A stretch of DNA of 64,000 nucleotides from an uncultured Peptostreptococcaceae bacterium (GCA_905235115.1 CAJOKT010000001.1:62001-126000), one strand, 5' to 3'; counted from the first letter of the stretch, positions 44,470 through 53,363 are shown. Program-made: numbers and translations. Notes: generated from the letters alone by a model not told the origin.

Positions 44470-44501
44470 GCCCTGTACGCTACGTATAGGGCTTTCTTTT
44501 T
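44470..44501 (+). terminator. Hairpin between rpmA and obg (attenuator or partial terminator)
   Basis: GCCCTGTACG (44470-44479) pairs with CGTATAGGGC (44483-44492), including one G-U pair, with a 3-base loop and the tail TTTCTTTTT. It lies 13 bases before the obg start and would reduce read-through from the ribosomal genes. The obg RBS region follows it. Confidence 0.6.
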
Positions 44502-44513
44502 AAAGGCAAGGCA

Positions 44514-45818
44514 ATGTTTGTTGACAGAGCGAAGATCTATATCAGGTCCGGCAAGGGCGGAAACGGCGCGGTAACCTTCAGGCGGGATCCCTATGTTCCT
44601 AACGGAGGCCCCGACGGAGGCGACGGCGGCAAGGGCGGAAGTATCGTCTTTAAGGCCGACAGGAATCTCAGGACCCTCCTGGACTTCAAGTACAAAAAGA
44701 AATATCAGGCTGAAGACGGACAGAACGGCATGAGCCGAAATAAGTTCGGCAAAGACGGTCAGGACCTGATCATTAAAGTACCTTGCGGCACCCTGGTGAT
44801 CGACGAGGGATCCGGAAAGATCATGAAGGACCTGGTAGTGGACGGGGATTCTTTTGTTGCGGCAAAAGGCGGTAAGGGCGGAAGAGGCAACGTCCGCTTT
44901 AAAAGCTCCATCCGTCAGGCTCCCAACTTCGCTGAAGCAGGTGGAGAGGCAAGGGAGAGGACCGTCATCCTGGAACTCAAGCTTCTTGCGGACGTAGGCC
45001 TCGTAGGCTTCCCCAACGTGGGCAAATCTTCCCTTTTAAAGGAGGCTACCAAAGCGGATCCCAAGATCGCGAACTATCATTTCACCACCATCGATCCCAA
45101 CCTTGGAGTTGTATCCATCTATGGTGACAGTTTTGTCATGGCGGATATCGCGGGAATCATAGAAGGCGCGTCTGAAGGCGCCGGGATGGGCTTAAAATTC
45201 CTAAAGCACATCGAGCGCACCAAGGTGCTTATACACGTCGTAGACGTTTCAGGATCCGAAGGAAGAGACCCAAAGGAGGACTTCGACAAGATCAACAGAG
45301 AGCTCAGTGCCTACAGCGACAGCGTCGCAAAGAAACCTCAGATAGTTGCTGCCAATAAGATCGATGAGCTTCCTCTGATGGCAGAGGATCCCGGATATCT
45401 TGAATTCAAGGAATATGTCAATGCCAAGGGCTATGACTGCTATCCCATGGCTGCTCCTCTCGGAGAGGGCGTCAGGGAACTTCTTTCCGCCGCACTCATC
45501 AAACTGAGAGAGGCCGAGAAGGAACCCGTTCAGGAGCCAGATCCCATGGATTACTTCGACTTTGAAGCAGACTCCAGGGATCCCGACTGGAACAAGATCA
45601 CATGTGGATATGATGAGGAAGCCGGAGTATATACTCTTGAAGGTCATCAGCTCACAAAGATATTCAATTCCACCAATTTCTTCGATATGGGATCTCTGAG
45701 ATACCTGTATAAGTATATCGAGAAAAACGGTGCAATTGATGAACTTAAGGAGATGGGTCTTCAGGAAGGCGACGTGATCAGGATCAACGATTACGAAATG
45801 GAATTCTGGGATGAGTGA
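44514..45818 (+). CDS. obgE: GTPase Obg (CgtA)
   Basis: A 434-residue GTPase involved in 50S assembly and stress signalling. The glycine-rich Obg fold (about 1-158, GGDGGKGGSIVF and KGGKGGRGNVRF) is followed by the G domain with P-loop GFPNVGKSS, NYHFTTIDPNLGVV, DIAGIIEGASEGAGMG and ANKIDELP, and by a C-terminal OCT domain (about 350-430). The start is preceded by AAAGGCAAGGCA, a weak RBS, directly after the hairpin. The stop overlaps the radical SAM gene by 8 bases (ATGAGTGA). Confidence 0.96.
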   Translation: MFVDRAKIYIRSGKGGNGAVTFRRDPYVPNGGPDGGDGGKGGSIVFKADRNLRTLLDFKYKKKYQAEDGQNGMSRNKFGKDGQDLIIKVPCGTLVIDEGSGKIMKDLVVDGDSFVAAKGGKGGRGNVRFKSSIRQAPNFAEAGGEARERTVILELKLLADVGLVGFPNVGKSSLLKEATKADPKIANYHFTTIDPNLGVVSIYGDSFVMADIAGIIEGASEGAGMGLKFLKHIERTKVLIHVVDVSGSEGRDPKEDFDKINRELSAYSDSVAKKPQIVAANKIDELPLMAEDPGYLEFKEYVNAKGYDCYPMAAPLGEGVRELLSAALIKLREAEKEPVQEPDPMDYFDFEADSRDPDWNKITCGYDEEAGVYTLEGHQLTKIFNSTNFFDMGSLRYLYKYIEKNGAIDELKEMGLQEGDVIRINDYEMEFWDE

Positions 45819-47667
45819 TATCACAGCCAAACTTGATAAATTGCTTAAAAGAGTAGAAAAGCCCGGGCGTTACATAGGAGGCGAAGTGAATTCCGTCAGG
45901 AAAACACCAGAGGAAACGGATGTGAACTTCTGCTTCTGCTTCCCCGATATATACGAGATAGGCATGTCCTATCTCGGCCTTCAGATACTCTACAAAGCTG
46001 TGAACGACAGGAACGGTCTCTATTGCCAGAGGGCCTTCCATCCTCAGGAGGATATGGAAGACCTTATGAGAAAGGAAGGCGTTCCTCTTTATGCTCTCGA
46101 GACCAAGACTCCGTTAATGGATATGGACTGCGTGGGCTTCACCCTTCAGTACGAGATGTCTTATACCTCCGTACTGAATATGATGGATCTTGCCGGAATA
46201 CCTGTTTTCTCAAGGGATAGAGGGGAAGACATGCCCCTGATGATCGCAGGGGGGCCCTGCGCTTCAAACCCTGAACCTCTTTGGGAATTCGTGGACTGTT
46301 TCCTGATCGGCGACGGCGAGGAGGCTCTTCCTGATTTCCTCGAGGAGCTGGGAAGAGCAAAAAAAGAAGGCCTGTCCAAAAGGGATTTTTTGCTGAGGGC
46401 CTGTCAGATGCAGGGAGTCTATGTTCCCGAATTTTATGATGTGGAATACGAACAGGACGGCACAGTCAGACAGTATATCCCGAATGTGCCTCAGGCGCCG
46501 CGGACAGTCAGAAGGAACATCCTCCGGTCCATTGAAGACGCCCCTTTTCCGGTGGATCCCATCATCCCCATGGTTGAGGCTGTACATGACAGGGCAGTGG
46601 TGGAGACCTTCAGAGGCTGCACCAGAGGCTGCAGGTTCTGCCAGGCAGGTATGATCTACAGGCCTGTAAGGGAGCGTTCTGTCGAAAGGATCAACGAAAT
46701 CGCCTACAGGCAGCTGAGGAACACCGGACACGAGGAGCTTTCGCTTCTCAGTCTTTCCTCTTCGGACCATTCCAGGTTCGGGGATCTGGCTCTGGGACTT
46801 CTTTACATGACCAAACCTATGAATGTTTCACTTTCGCTTCCTTCACTTCGTATGGACAAGTTCGCCTTCGAGGTGCTGGAACGTATCCAGGAATACCGGA
46901 AGAGCAGCCTTACTTATGCTCCTGAGGCCGGGACTCAAAGGCTGAGAGACATTATAAACAAGGGCGTGACAGATGATGATATATACGAATCCGTAAGGGA
47001 AGCTCTTACTCTGGGATGGAACCATATAAAGCTCTATTTTATGGATGGACTTCCGGGAGAGACCTACGAAGATCTGGACGGAATAGCCGAGATCGTAAGG
47101 AACATCAAACATATCAATTATGAACTTAACGGCGGCAAGACCGGCCGTTTCAGACTTACGGTCTCTGTATCGAACTTCGTCCCGAAGCCCTTTACGCCTT
47201 TCCAGTGGGAGAGCCAGGACACCCCTGAATCTTTCAGAAACAAGCACAACTACCTCTCCGAAAAGCTCAGGATAAAGGGCGTCACCTTCAATTATCATGA
47301 CGATGATACCTCCGCTTTCGAAGCAGTATTCGCGAGAGGGGACCGCAAAACATCCAGGCTGCTATACAGCGCATGGAAGCTGGGAGCTAAACTTGACGGC
47401 TGGACGGAGCACTACAGACCCGATATCTGGGATGAGGCATTCAGGGTCACTGGCATAGATAAGGACTTTTACACCACCAGAAAGAGAGATTTCGATGAGG
47501 TACTTCCCTGGGATATAATAGACTGTGGAGTGACCAAATCATTTCTTCGAAGCGAGGCAGAGAAGGCTTACAGATCAGAGACCACCGGTGACTGCAGGAT
47601 CAAATGCAGGGGATGCGGCATCAACCGGATAGTAAAATGTGAAACGGAGGGCATATTAAATGGCTGA
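45811..47667 (+). CDS. B12-binding-domain radical SAM protein (TIGR03960 type)
   Basis: A 618-residue radical SAM protein. The N-terminal part (about 1-180) resembles a cobalamin-binding-type region (GGPCASNPEPLWEFVDCFLIGDGEEAL), and the 4Fe-4S motif CTRGCRFC (CX3CX2C) follows near residue 270; FMDGLPGETYEDLDG and CRGCGIN are further conserved blocks. This family is found beside the L21/L27 genes in many bacteria together with the DUF2344 protein encoded next, and its reaction is not established. Both junctions are 8-base overlaps. The RNase G gene often found in this cluster is absent. Confidence 0.88.
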   Translation: MSDITAKLDKLLKRVEKPGRYIGGEVNSVRKTPEETDVNFCFCFPDIYEIGMSYLGLQILYKAVNDRNGLYCQRAFHPQEDMEDLMRKEGVPLYALETKTPLMDMDCVGFTLQYEMSYTSVLNMMDLAGIPVFSRDRGEDMPLMIAGGPCASNPEPLWEFVDCFLIGDGEEALPDFLEELGRAKKEGLSKRDFLLRACQMQGVYVPEFYDVEYEQDGTVRQYIPNVPQAPRTVRRNILRSIEDAPFPVDPIIPMVEAVHDRAVVETFRGCTRGCRFCQAGMIYRPVRERSVERINEIAYRQLRNTGHEELSLLSLSSSDHSRFGDLALGLLYMTKPMNVSLSLPSLRMDKFAFEVLERIQEYRKSSLTYAPEAGTQRLRDIINKGVTDDDIYESVREALTLGWNHIKLYFMDGLPGETYEDLDGIAEIVRNIKHINYELNGGKTGRFRLTVSVSNFVPKPFTPFQWESQDTPESFRNKHNYLSEKLRIKGVTFNYHDDDTSAFEAVFARGDRKTSRLLYSAWKLGAKLDGWTEHYRPDIWDEAFRVTGIDKDFYTTRKRDFDEVLPWDIIDCGVTKSFLRSEAEKAYRSETTGDCRIKCRGCGINRIVKCETEGILNG

Positions 47668-48355
47668 TTATGTTCTCAAATTCACCAAGACCGGATATTC
47701 AAAGTACATCTCACATCTGGATCTCATGAGATTGTTCTCCAGGAGTTTCAAGATCGCAGCCCTGGACATACGATACTCTCAGGGATATAATCCGCATCCG
47801 AAGATGTCTTTTGCGCAGCCTCTGTCTCTGGGATACTCTTCAGTATCGGAATATCTGGAGTTCCAGACAGTGACGGAACATACTGAAAATGAACTTCTCA
47901 GCATGCTTAGGCCCCTTCTTCCCGAAGGAATAGAGATACTCTTCATAGAGCCTATGGATCTGGGGAAGACCTCACTCGCTGCTGAAACAGTGGCTGCTGA
48001 ATTCCAGATCAGTTTCGATACAAATGCTTCACAGGAAGATCTCGCCAGGTTACTTGAGGATTATCTTGCTCAGCCTGAGATCATCGCTCTGAAAAGGATG
48101 AAGAAGACCAAAAGGCTGGAGGAAACGGATATAAAAGGGAAGATACGATCCATATCCGTTTCAAAACAGGAGAAGGCTGTTATGACCTGCGTCCTTGACC
48201 AGGGAAGCGGGTCCAATCTGAGTCCAGAACCTTTGATCCAGAGTTTCATGAAATTCACCGGGCTTGACATTCCCAGATGGGAGGTGGAGGTCACAAGAAA
48301 GCGGCTGATCTTCACAAATCGTATACAATTTCGGCATATTGACAATGCCCTCTGA
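47660..48355 (+). CDS. Radical SAM-linked protein, DUF2344 / TIGR03936
   Basis: A 231-residue protein that starts YVLKFTKTGYSKYISHLDLMRLFSRSF (shown here as two blocks: YVLKFTKTGYSKYISHLD and LMRLFSRSF) and contains YSQGYNPHPKMSFAQPLSLG, the family hallmark. The domain is either separate, as here, or fused to the C-terminus of the radical SAM protein encoded just upstream, so the two almost certainly work together, perhaps in RNA modification; the reaction is unknown. It overlaps the radical SAM gene by 8 bases. The comEA promoter sits inside its last codons. Confidence 0.88.
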   Translation: MADYVLKFTKTGYSKYISHLDLMRLFSRSFKIAALDIRYSQGYNPHPKMSFAQPLSLGYSSVSEYLEFQTVTEHTENELLSMLRPLLPEGIEILFIEPMDLGKTSLAAETVAAEFQISFDTNASQEDLARLLEDYLAQPEIIALKRMKKTKRLEETDIKGKIRSISVSKQEKAVMTCVLDQGSGSNLSPEPLIQSFMKFTGLDIPRWEVEVTRKRLIFTNRIQFRHIDNAL

Positions 48356-48367
48356 TATTCCTAAAAT
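48339..48367 (+). promoter_or_regulatory. comEA promoter
   Basis: Consensus TTGACA (48339-48344), 17-base spacer, TAAAAT (48362-48367). The -35 lies in the last codons of the DUF2344 gene. The expected start near 48374 leaves a 16-base leader that contains the AGGGGG RBS. Confidence 0.75.
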
Positions 48368-48389
48368 ATGGACATCAGGGGGTATTTTT

Positions 48390-49046
48390 ATGAGATCATT
48401 GGGGGATATGGACCTTAATAAGGTTCGTTTGTTCATTGCGGATCACGAGAAGCTTTTGAGAATGGCGCTGGTGATCGCGGTCATCTTTCTTTCTGTGCTG
48501 TTTTTCTGGACCAGGGGAAGCGGAGAGACGGTTGACATCAGTCAGGATACTCAGGATCAGACAGAAGGCACTGAGACTGATGATGTCGGGTCCGCTGAAG
48601 GGTCGCCGGTCTCCGCCTTATCAGAGGTCGCTTACGTGGACATCTGCGGGGAAGTGAAGGTTCCCGGGGTCTACAAGGTGGACACAGAGACCAGGGTATT
48701 CCAGGTCATCGAACTGGCCGGAGGGCTGACAAATGACGCGGACTATACGGAGCTGAACAGAGCTGAGAAGGTTTTCGACGGTCAGAAGATCATCGTTCCG
48801 AAGAAAGGCGAGCCTGCATCCTGCACAGGCCAGGGGACCGATTCAGCCGACGACGGGAGGGTGAACATCAACACCGCGGATTCATCTCTTCTTCAGACTA
48901 TTCCGGGAATCGGGCCCTCAAAGGCTTCCAGAATAATCGACTACCGGGAGACCGTGGGCAGATTCAGTTCCATCGAGGAGATCATGAACGTATCAGGCAT
49001 AGGAGAAGCCACATTTCAGTCCATTAAGGACTACATAAAAACATAG
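48390..49046 (+). CDS. comEA: ComEA-like DNA-binding membrane protein
   Basis: A 218-residue protein with one N-terminal membrane helix (ALVIAVIFLSVLFFW, about 26-42), an acidic linker, an SLBB domain (VAYVDICGEVKVPGVYKV, about 85-150) and a C-terminal double helix-hairpin-helix (VNINTADSSLLQTIPGIGPS to the end) that binds double-stranded DNA. In competent bacteria ComEA receives DNA at the outer face of the membrane. ATG 48390 is chosen over upstream in-frame starts because AGGGGG is seven bases before it and its promoter places the transcript start after them. comEC and comEB are not in the window. Confidence 0.9.
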   Translation: MRSLGDMDLNKVRLFIADHEKLLRMALVIAVIFLSVLFFWTRGSGETVDISQDTQDQTEGTETDDVGSAEGSPVSALSEVAYVDICGEVKVPGVYKVDTETRVFQVIELAGGLTNDADYTELNRAEKVFDGQKIIVPKKGEPASCTGQGTDSADDGRVNINTADSSLLQTIPGIGPSKASRIIDYRETVGRFSSIEEIMNVSGIGEATFQSIKDYIKT

Positions 49047-49078
49047 TTCTGAATAACAGTTGAGAAAGGAGAAAGGGA

Positions 49079-49507
49079 ATGAATATTTCAACTTTATCGG
49101 AAATTTTAAATGACGGTCTTACCATCTCACAGCTTTACGACCTGGTGCGGGAGGAAGAGAGATCCGTGCCTCTTGACAAGAAGGTGGACAAGCTTCTGTA
49201 CGAGCTGATGCTTTCCACTAATTACAAGGGATACAAGTATCTCAAGGATTCCATCATCATGCTGGTGAACAACGAAGCTGACAGCGAAAGTTTCGCCAAA
49301 TATGTCTACCCGGCTTTGTGCGGCAAGTACGGAGCAAACCGCCAGAGCATCGAGAAAAACATGCGGTTCGCCATAATGAAGATATACGCTCTGAATCCGG
49401 ACGAGAATATTTTGCGAGTCCTGGGAAAACCTGCATTATGCAGCCCGAGACCCACCAACGCCAAGTTCGTTTCCCTCTGCGCGGCCAAATTGAGGCTTGA
49501 GAGATAA
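49079..49507 (+). CDS. Stand-alone Spo0A C-terminal-type DNA-binding protein
   Basis: A 142-residue protein whose residues about 35-142 match the DNA-binding domain of Spo0A: LLYELMLSTNYKGYKYLKDS corresponds to the first helices, the recognition-helix region is ANRQSIEKNMRFAIMKIYAL, and RPTNAKFVSLCAAKLRLE matches the Spo0A end (PTNSEFI, ADKLRLE). There is no receiver domain; the N-terminal ~35 residues are a short helix. In Spo0A the receiver controls dimerisation on 0A boxes, so this version would be constitutive or controlled by a partner. GAAAGGAG is the RBS. It sits between comEA and ynzC and is not evidence by itself of spore formation. Confidence 0.8.
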   Translation: MNISTLSEILNDGLTISQLYDLVREEERSVPLDKKVDKLLYELMLSTNYKGYKYLKDSIIMLVNNEADSESFAKYVYPALCGKYGANRQSIEKNMRFAIMKIYALNPDENILRVLGKPALCSPRPTNAKFVSLCAAKLRLER

Positions 49508-49525
49508 AGGGGGCTGTGCTATAAT
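49497..49525 (+). promoter_or_regulatory. Extended -10 promoter abutting the ynzC-like start
   Basis: TTGAGA (49497-49502), 17-base spacer, TGC-TATAAT with TATAAT at 49520-49525. The ATG at 49532 begins seven bases after the end of the -10, the usual position of +1. Confidence 0.75.
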
Positions 49526-49531
49526 TCTTAT

Positions 49532-49720
49532 ATGGTTTCCAAAGAGAAAATAGAAAGGATCAACTGGCTCTCCCATAAGAAAAAATCCGAGGGACTCACT
49601 GAGGAGGAACTGGTGGAGCAGAAGATCCTGTACAGAGAGTACATCGATGCCATCAAGGGCAGTTTAAAAGTTCATCTTGAGAGCATCGAATTTGTTGACG
49701 AAAAGACAGATCAGTCTTAA
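49532..49720 (+). CDS. DUF896 / YnzC family small protein
   Basis: A 62-residue protein with the family core KIERINWLSHKKKSEGLTEE and QKILYREYIDAIKGSLKVHL. B. subtilis YnzC is an SOS-induced member of the yneA operon, but the role of the family is unknown. There is no Shine-Dalgarno sequence, and a strong extended -10 promoter places the transcript start on the ATG itself, so translation is predicted to be leaderless. Here the gene is not next to the YneA-like gene (53738) and has no LexA box. Confidence 0.9.
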   Translation: MVSKEKIERINWLSHKKKSEGLTEEELVEQKILYREYIDAIKGSLKVHLESIEFVDEKTDQS

Positions 49721-49736
49721 GCGACAGCCAATATAA

Positions 49737-49776
49737 ACATCAGCGGTGGATAAAAAGATCGACCGCGGTGTTTTAT
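49737..49776 (+). terminator. Possible terminator after the ynzC-like gene
   Basis: AACA and GCGGT (49743-49747) can pair with ACCGC and TGTT, with an internal mismatch and a 14-base loop, followed by TTTTATT. The stem is imperfect. The remaining bases up to alaS hold no T-box leader. Confidence 0.35.
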
Positions 49777-49814
49777 TATAAAAATAACTGAAAACGAAGG
49801 GACGACCCGAGCTA

Positions 49815-52430
49815 ATGGAACATCTTGGCCTTAATGAGATCAGGAGAAGGTTTCTGGACTTCTACGAATCCAAAGGACATTACGTAGGAAGGTCCTCCAG
49901 CCTTATCCCCAAAAACGACAAATCGATTCTTATCATAAATTCAGGTATGGCGCCTCTGAAGCCGTACTTCGCGGGTACAGAGACACCTCCCAGAAAGAGG
50001 ATGTGCACTTGTCAGAAGTGCATCCGTACAGGAGACATCGACAACGTGGGTCACACCACCAGGCACGGCACATTTTTTGAGATGCTGGGAAACTTCAGTT
50101 TCGGAGACTATTTCAAGAAGGAGAGCATCGCCTGGGGCGTGGAATTCCTCACGGAAAAGATGGGATTCCCAATGGACAGACTTTGGGCAACAGTATATCT
50201 GGATGATGATGAAGCAATAGAGATATGGAAGAACAACGGCATGGCAGAGGATCATATCGTCCGTCTCGGAAAGGAAGATAACTTCTGGGAGATCGGACTG
50301 GGCCCCTGCGGACCGGACTCTGAGATCTTCTATGACCGCGGTATCGAATTCGGATGCGGCAAGCCTGAATGCAAACCTGGCTGCGACTGCGAAAGATTCA
50401 TAGAGATCTGGAACCACGTTTTCACACAGTTCTCAAAGGAGGAGGACGGTTCCTACTCCAATCTGGCGCACCCCAACATCGATACCGGAATGGGTCTTGA
50501 GAGGATGGCCTGCGTAATGCAGGACACTCTGTCCATCTTCGACGTGGACACCATAAAGGTCATACTCGATGAAGTGTCAAGGGTCTCCGGCGTGAGTTAC
50601 ACGGATTCCGATACAGACAGCGACATTTCTCTTCGCATCATCACCGACCATATCAGAGCCATCACCTTTATGATCGCAGACGGCATCATGCCATCCAACG
50701 AGGGCAGGGGATACGTGCTCAGAAGGATCCTGAGAAGAGCCGCCAGACACGGCAGGATGCTGGGCATCCGGGGCACCTTCTTAAGTGACCTGTGCGACAA
50801 GGTCATCGAAGTCTCAGGAGAAGCATATCCTGAGCTCGTGGAGAAGAGATCCTACATCAAGAAGATCATCGGAGTGGAGGAGCAGAACTTCGCGCTCACC
50901 ATCGACAAGGGCGAAGAGATCATTGCTGAATACATAGATGAACTCAAGGCTTCAGGGTCGGTCACGCTTCCCGGAGACAAAGCCTTCAAACTATACGATA
51001 CCTACGGATTCCCCCTTGAGCTTACAGAGGAGATACTGAAGGACAACGGTCTTCGCGTGGACGAGGAAGGCTTCAGGATCAACATGCAGGCTCAGAAGAC
51101 AAGAGCCCGTTCCAGCCGCAAGTCTCAGGACGAGGAAGGGTGGGATTCCGATGATCTGGACCTGGATCTTCCCCAGACTGATTTCAAGGGCTATGAGACA
51201 CTGAATTGCGATTCTGAGGTCCTTGCGATCATTAACGGTTCATTATCCGCCGAGACGTTAAAAGCCGGCGAAAAGGCCGTTTTGGTCCTCAGAGAGACGC
51301 CTTTCTATGCGGAAAGCGGCGGACAGACCTTCGATACAGGTCTGATCACCGCAGGATCCTTCAAGGCTTATGTGACAAAGGTGGAAAAACGGGACGGCGT
51401 CTTCTATCATTCCGTAAGAGCAGCTGAGGGAACGCTTACCGCAGGGCAGACTGTCACCCTGGAAGTGGACAGCAAAAAAAGATATGCCACCCAGAGGAAC
51501 CATACCGCCACACATCTTCTCCAGAAGGCTCTTCGTGAGGTCCTTGGGGATCACGTTGAGCAGGCCGGATCATACGTCAATGAGAAAGCTCTCCGTTTCG
51601 ACTTCTCGCATTTTGAGCCGGTGAAGCCTGAAGAACTGAAAGAAGTGGAGAACAGGGTCAACGCAGCGATCTCTGCGTTCCTGCCTGTGACCACTGTGGA
51701 GACCACCCTTGAGGAAGCGCAAAAAATGGGGGCCATAGCTCTTTTCGGGGAGAAATACGGCACCACAGTAAGAGTGGTAATGGCCGGTGACTGGTCCAAG
51801 GAGTTCTGCGGAGGGACACACGTCAGAAACACGGGAGAGATCGGTGCTTTTAAGATCGTATCCGAAAACGGCGTTGCAGCCGGAGTGAGAAGGATCGAAG
51901 CTGTCACCGGGCAGGGAGTCCTGGAGCTCCTCAACTCCGACGAAGAGACGCTCTCAGAGGTCTCCGGGATACTGAAAGCCAACAAGAAGACAGTTTCAGA
52001 CAGAGCGAGATCGGTCTCCGAAGAACTGAAGACACTCAGGAAGGACCTGGAGAACATAAAGAGAGAATCCATGGGAAACACCGCGGACGATCTCATAAAG
52101 AACGCGAAGGTGATCAACGGTATCAAGCTTATCACCGCAGAGTTCCGGGATCTCAATATAAATGATCTCAGAAACATCTCGGATGATATAAAGAGGGACA
52201 ACAAGGGAATCGCTATGGTATTTGCGGCTCTTCAGGACGGCAAGCTGACATTCCTCGTCTCCCTCACGGACGATGTAGTTGAAAAAGGTCTCAACGCCGG
52301 CAAGATGATCAAGGAGATCGCAAAGATCGCAGGCGGCGGCGGAGGCGGCAAGGCGGACATGGCCCAGGCCGGAGGAAAAGATCCTTCAAAGGTCAGGGAA
52401 GCCCTTGCGTTCGCAGAGACATTGATTTAA
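49815..52430 (+). CDS. alaS: Alanine--tRNA ligase
   Basis: An 871-residue class II synthetase that charges tRNA-Ala. It starts [22 protein letters not shown]; the catalytic core (about 1-240) includes the motif 2/3 regions [20 protein letters not shown] and [12 protein letters not shown]; the editing domain has [15 protein letters not shown] (HxxxH zinc site) and [12 protein letters not shown]; a coiled coil and a C-Ala domain with the [15 protein letters not shown] signature close the chain. The RBS is weak (AAGGGA about 12 bases upstream). It heads the alaS-ireB-ruvX set. Confidence 0.98.
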   Translation: MEHLGLNEIRRRFLDFYESKGHYVGRSSSLIPKNDKSILIINSGMAPLKPYFAGTETPPRKRMCTCQKCIRTGDIDNVGHTTRHGTFFEMLGNFSFGDYFKKESIAWGVEFLTEKMGFPMDRLWATVYLDDDEAIEIWKNNGMAEDHIVRLGKEDNFWEIGLGPCGPDSEIFYDRGIEFGCGKPECKPGCDCERFIEIWNHVFTQFSKEEDGSYSNLAHPNIDTGMGLERMACVMQDTLSIFDVDTIKVILDEVSRVSGVSYTDSDTDSDISLRIITDHIRAITFMIADGIMPSNEGRGYVLRRILRRAARHGRMLGIRGTFLSDLCDKVIEVSGEAYPELVEKRSYIKKIIGVEEQNFALTIDKGEEIIAEYIDELKASGSVTLPGDKAFKLYDTYGFPLELTEEILKDNGLRVDEEGFRINMQAQKTRARSSRKSQDEEGWDSDDLDLDLPQTDFKGYETLNCDSEVLAIINGSLSAETLKAGEKAVLVLRETPFYAESGGQTFDTGLITAGSFKAYVTKVEKRDGVFYHSVRAAEGTLTAGQTVTLEVDSKKRYATQRNHTATHLLQKALREVLGDHVEQAGSYVNEKALRFDFSHFEPVKPEELKEVENRVNAAISAFLPVTTVETTLEEAQKMGAIALFGEKYGTTVRVVMAGDWSKEFCGGTHVRNTGEIGAFKIVSENGVAAGVRRIEAVTGQGVLELLNSDEETLSEVSGILKANKKTVSDRARSVSEELKTLRKDLENIKRESMGNTADDLIKNAKVINGIKLITAEFRDLNINDLRNISDDIKRDNKGIAMVFAALQDGKLTFLVSLTDDVVEKGLNAGKMIKEIAKIAGGGGGGKADMAQAGGKDPSKVREALAFAETLI

Positions 52431-52444
52431 TAAGGAGGCACAAA

Positions 52445-52687
52445 ATGGAAAAAGCTACGATCATGTTTGATGCATTCAAGACTCAGAAGACTTATAAGCA
52501 GACTCTGGCAGAGGTCTACAAGGCTCTGGAAGAAAAGGACTACAACCCTGTTGACCAACTGGTCGGATATCTCATTTCCGGAGATCCTTCCTACATCACC
52601 AGCTACAATAACGCCAGAACTCTTATAAAAGGCATGGACAGAGATGAGCTGATCGCCGAAATGCTCAAGGAATATCTTCAGAAATAG
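52445..52687 (+). CDS. IreB family regulatory phosphoprotein (UPF0297)
   Basis: An 80-residue protein with the family sequence [17 protein letters not shown] near the N-terminus and [18 protein letters not shown] in the middle. In Enterococcus, IreB is phosphorylated on threonine by the PASTA kinase IreK and modulates cephalosporin resistance; IreK-type kinases are not in this window. AAGGAGG is a strong RBS. The alaS-ireB-ruvX order is conserved in Firmicutes. Confidence 0.93.
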   Translation: MEKATIMFDAFKTQKTYKQTLAEVYKALEEKDYNPVDQLVGYLISGDPSYITSYNNARTLIKGMDRDELIAEMLKEYLQK

Positions 52688-52696
52688 GTGTTTTAA

Positions 52697-53128
52697 TTGG
52701 CAAGGAAGATAGGCCTGGATGTAGGCGATAAAACAGTCGGCATAGCCTTATCAGATGAACTGGGCATTACGGCGCAGCCTTACATGACCCTGGAGAGAGT
52801 AGGCATCAGAAAAGATACCGGCAAAATACTTGATATGGTCAAAGAATTCGGATGCGATACCATCGTCATCGGTCTTAACGTCGGCCTGGACGGAAATGAC
52901 ACGCCTCAGACTACGAAGGTAAGAGAATTCAGGACCATGCTGGAAAACAAAATGCGCTCCACCGCAATGAAAGGAATCGATGTGGTGTACCAGGATGAAC
53001 GGTTTACCACTGTCATCGCCGAGAGGGTGCTTATGGATGCCGGGGTGAGGAGAGAGGACCGTAAGAAATATGTGGACAAACAGGCTGCATCCATAATTCT
53101 TCAAATCTATCTTGACTCATCGAATTAA
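52697..53128 (+). CDS. ruvX: Putative pre-16S rRNA nuclease / Holliday junction resolvase-like RuvX (YqgF)
   Basis: A 143-residue RNase H-like protein. Active-site acidic residues are visible in IGLDVGDKTVGIALSD (Asp near residue 7), DERFTTVIAE and the C-terminal VDKQAASIILQIYLD. YqgF proteins process the 5' end of pre-16S rRNA. The start is TTG at 52697 with AGGTG about six bases upstream; no ATG is available nearby in frame. It ends the alaS unit at a strong terminator. Confidence 0.93.
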   Translation: MARKIGLDVGDKTVGIALSDELGITAQPYMTLERVGIRKDTGKILDMVKEFGCDTIVIGLNVGLDGNDTPQTTKVREFRTMLENKMRSTAMKGIDVVYQDERFTTVIAERVLMDAGVRREDRKKYVDKQAASIILQIYLDSSN

Positions 53129-53138
53129 TACCGATCTG

Positions 53139-53170
53139 AAAAATAGAAGCCGCAAGGCTTTTATTTTTTT
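53139..53170 (+). terminator. Strong intrinsic terminator after ruvX
   Basis: AAAAATAGAAGCC (53139-53151), loop GCAA, GGCTTTTATTTTT (53156-53168) with one G-U pair and a T run. Confidence 0.92.
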
Positions 53171-53181
53171 ACTCAGCAGTA

Positions 53182-53195
53182 CTCTCTTAAGAGAG
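53182..53195. repeat. Perfect 14-base palindrome
   Basis: CTCTCTTAAGAGAG is identical to its reverse complement. A second TTAAGAG follows within a few bases. It has the form of a dimeric repressor site, but there is no adjacent promoter or gene start that I can identify. Confidence 0.7.
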
Positions 53196-53272
53196 CTTTA
53201 AGAGGGAGGGCAGTGAAAACCGGATCGAAGCAAAATACAGAGCACCCTTTGAATGTTCGCGTTTTAGATACG

Positions 53273-53308
53273 TAACTATTCCTAAAATCATAATTTTCGG
53301 AATAGTTA
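53273..53308. repeat. Long hairpin, 10 + 5 paired bases
   Basis: TAACTATTCC (53273-53282) pairs with GGAATAGTTA (53299-53308); after one mismatch AAAAT pairs with ATTTT around the loop CATA. It lacks a T tail. Confidence 0.75.
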
Positions 53309-53321
53309 TTACGATTAAAAC

Positions 53322-53363
53322 ATCCCGGGACCACAGCCGTGCGTTTTCGGCATCCCCCGGGAT
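53322..53363. repeat. GC-rich hairpin, two nested stems
   Basis: ATCCCGGG (53322-53329) pairs with CCCGGGAT (53356-53363), and inside it GCCG (53336-53339) pairs with CGGC (53348-53351). It stands out in an AT-rich background and could be the core of a structured RNA. Confidence 0.7.

Noticed and set aside
49721-49814. T-box leader for alaS
   Set aside because: The 94-base gap is too short and lacks a recognisable T-box sequence; only an imperfect hairpin is present.
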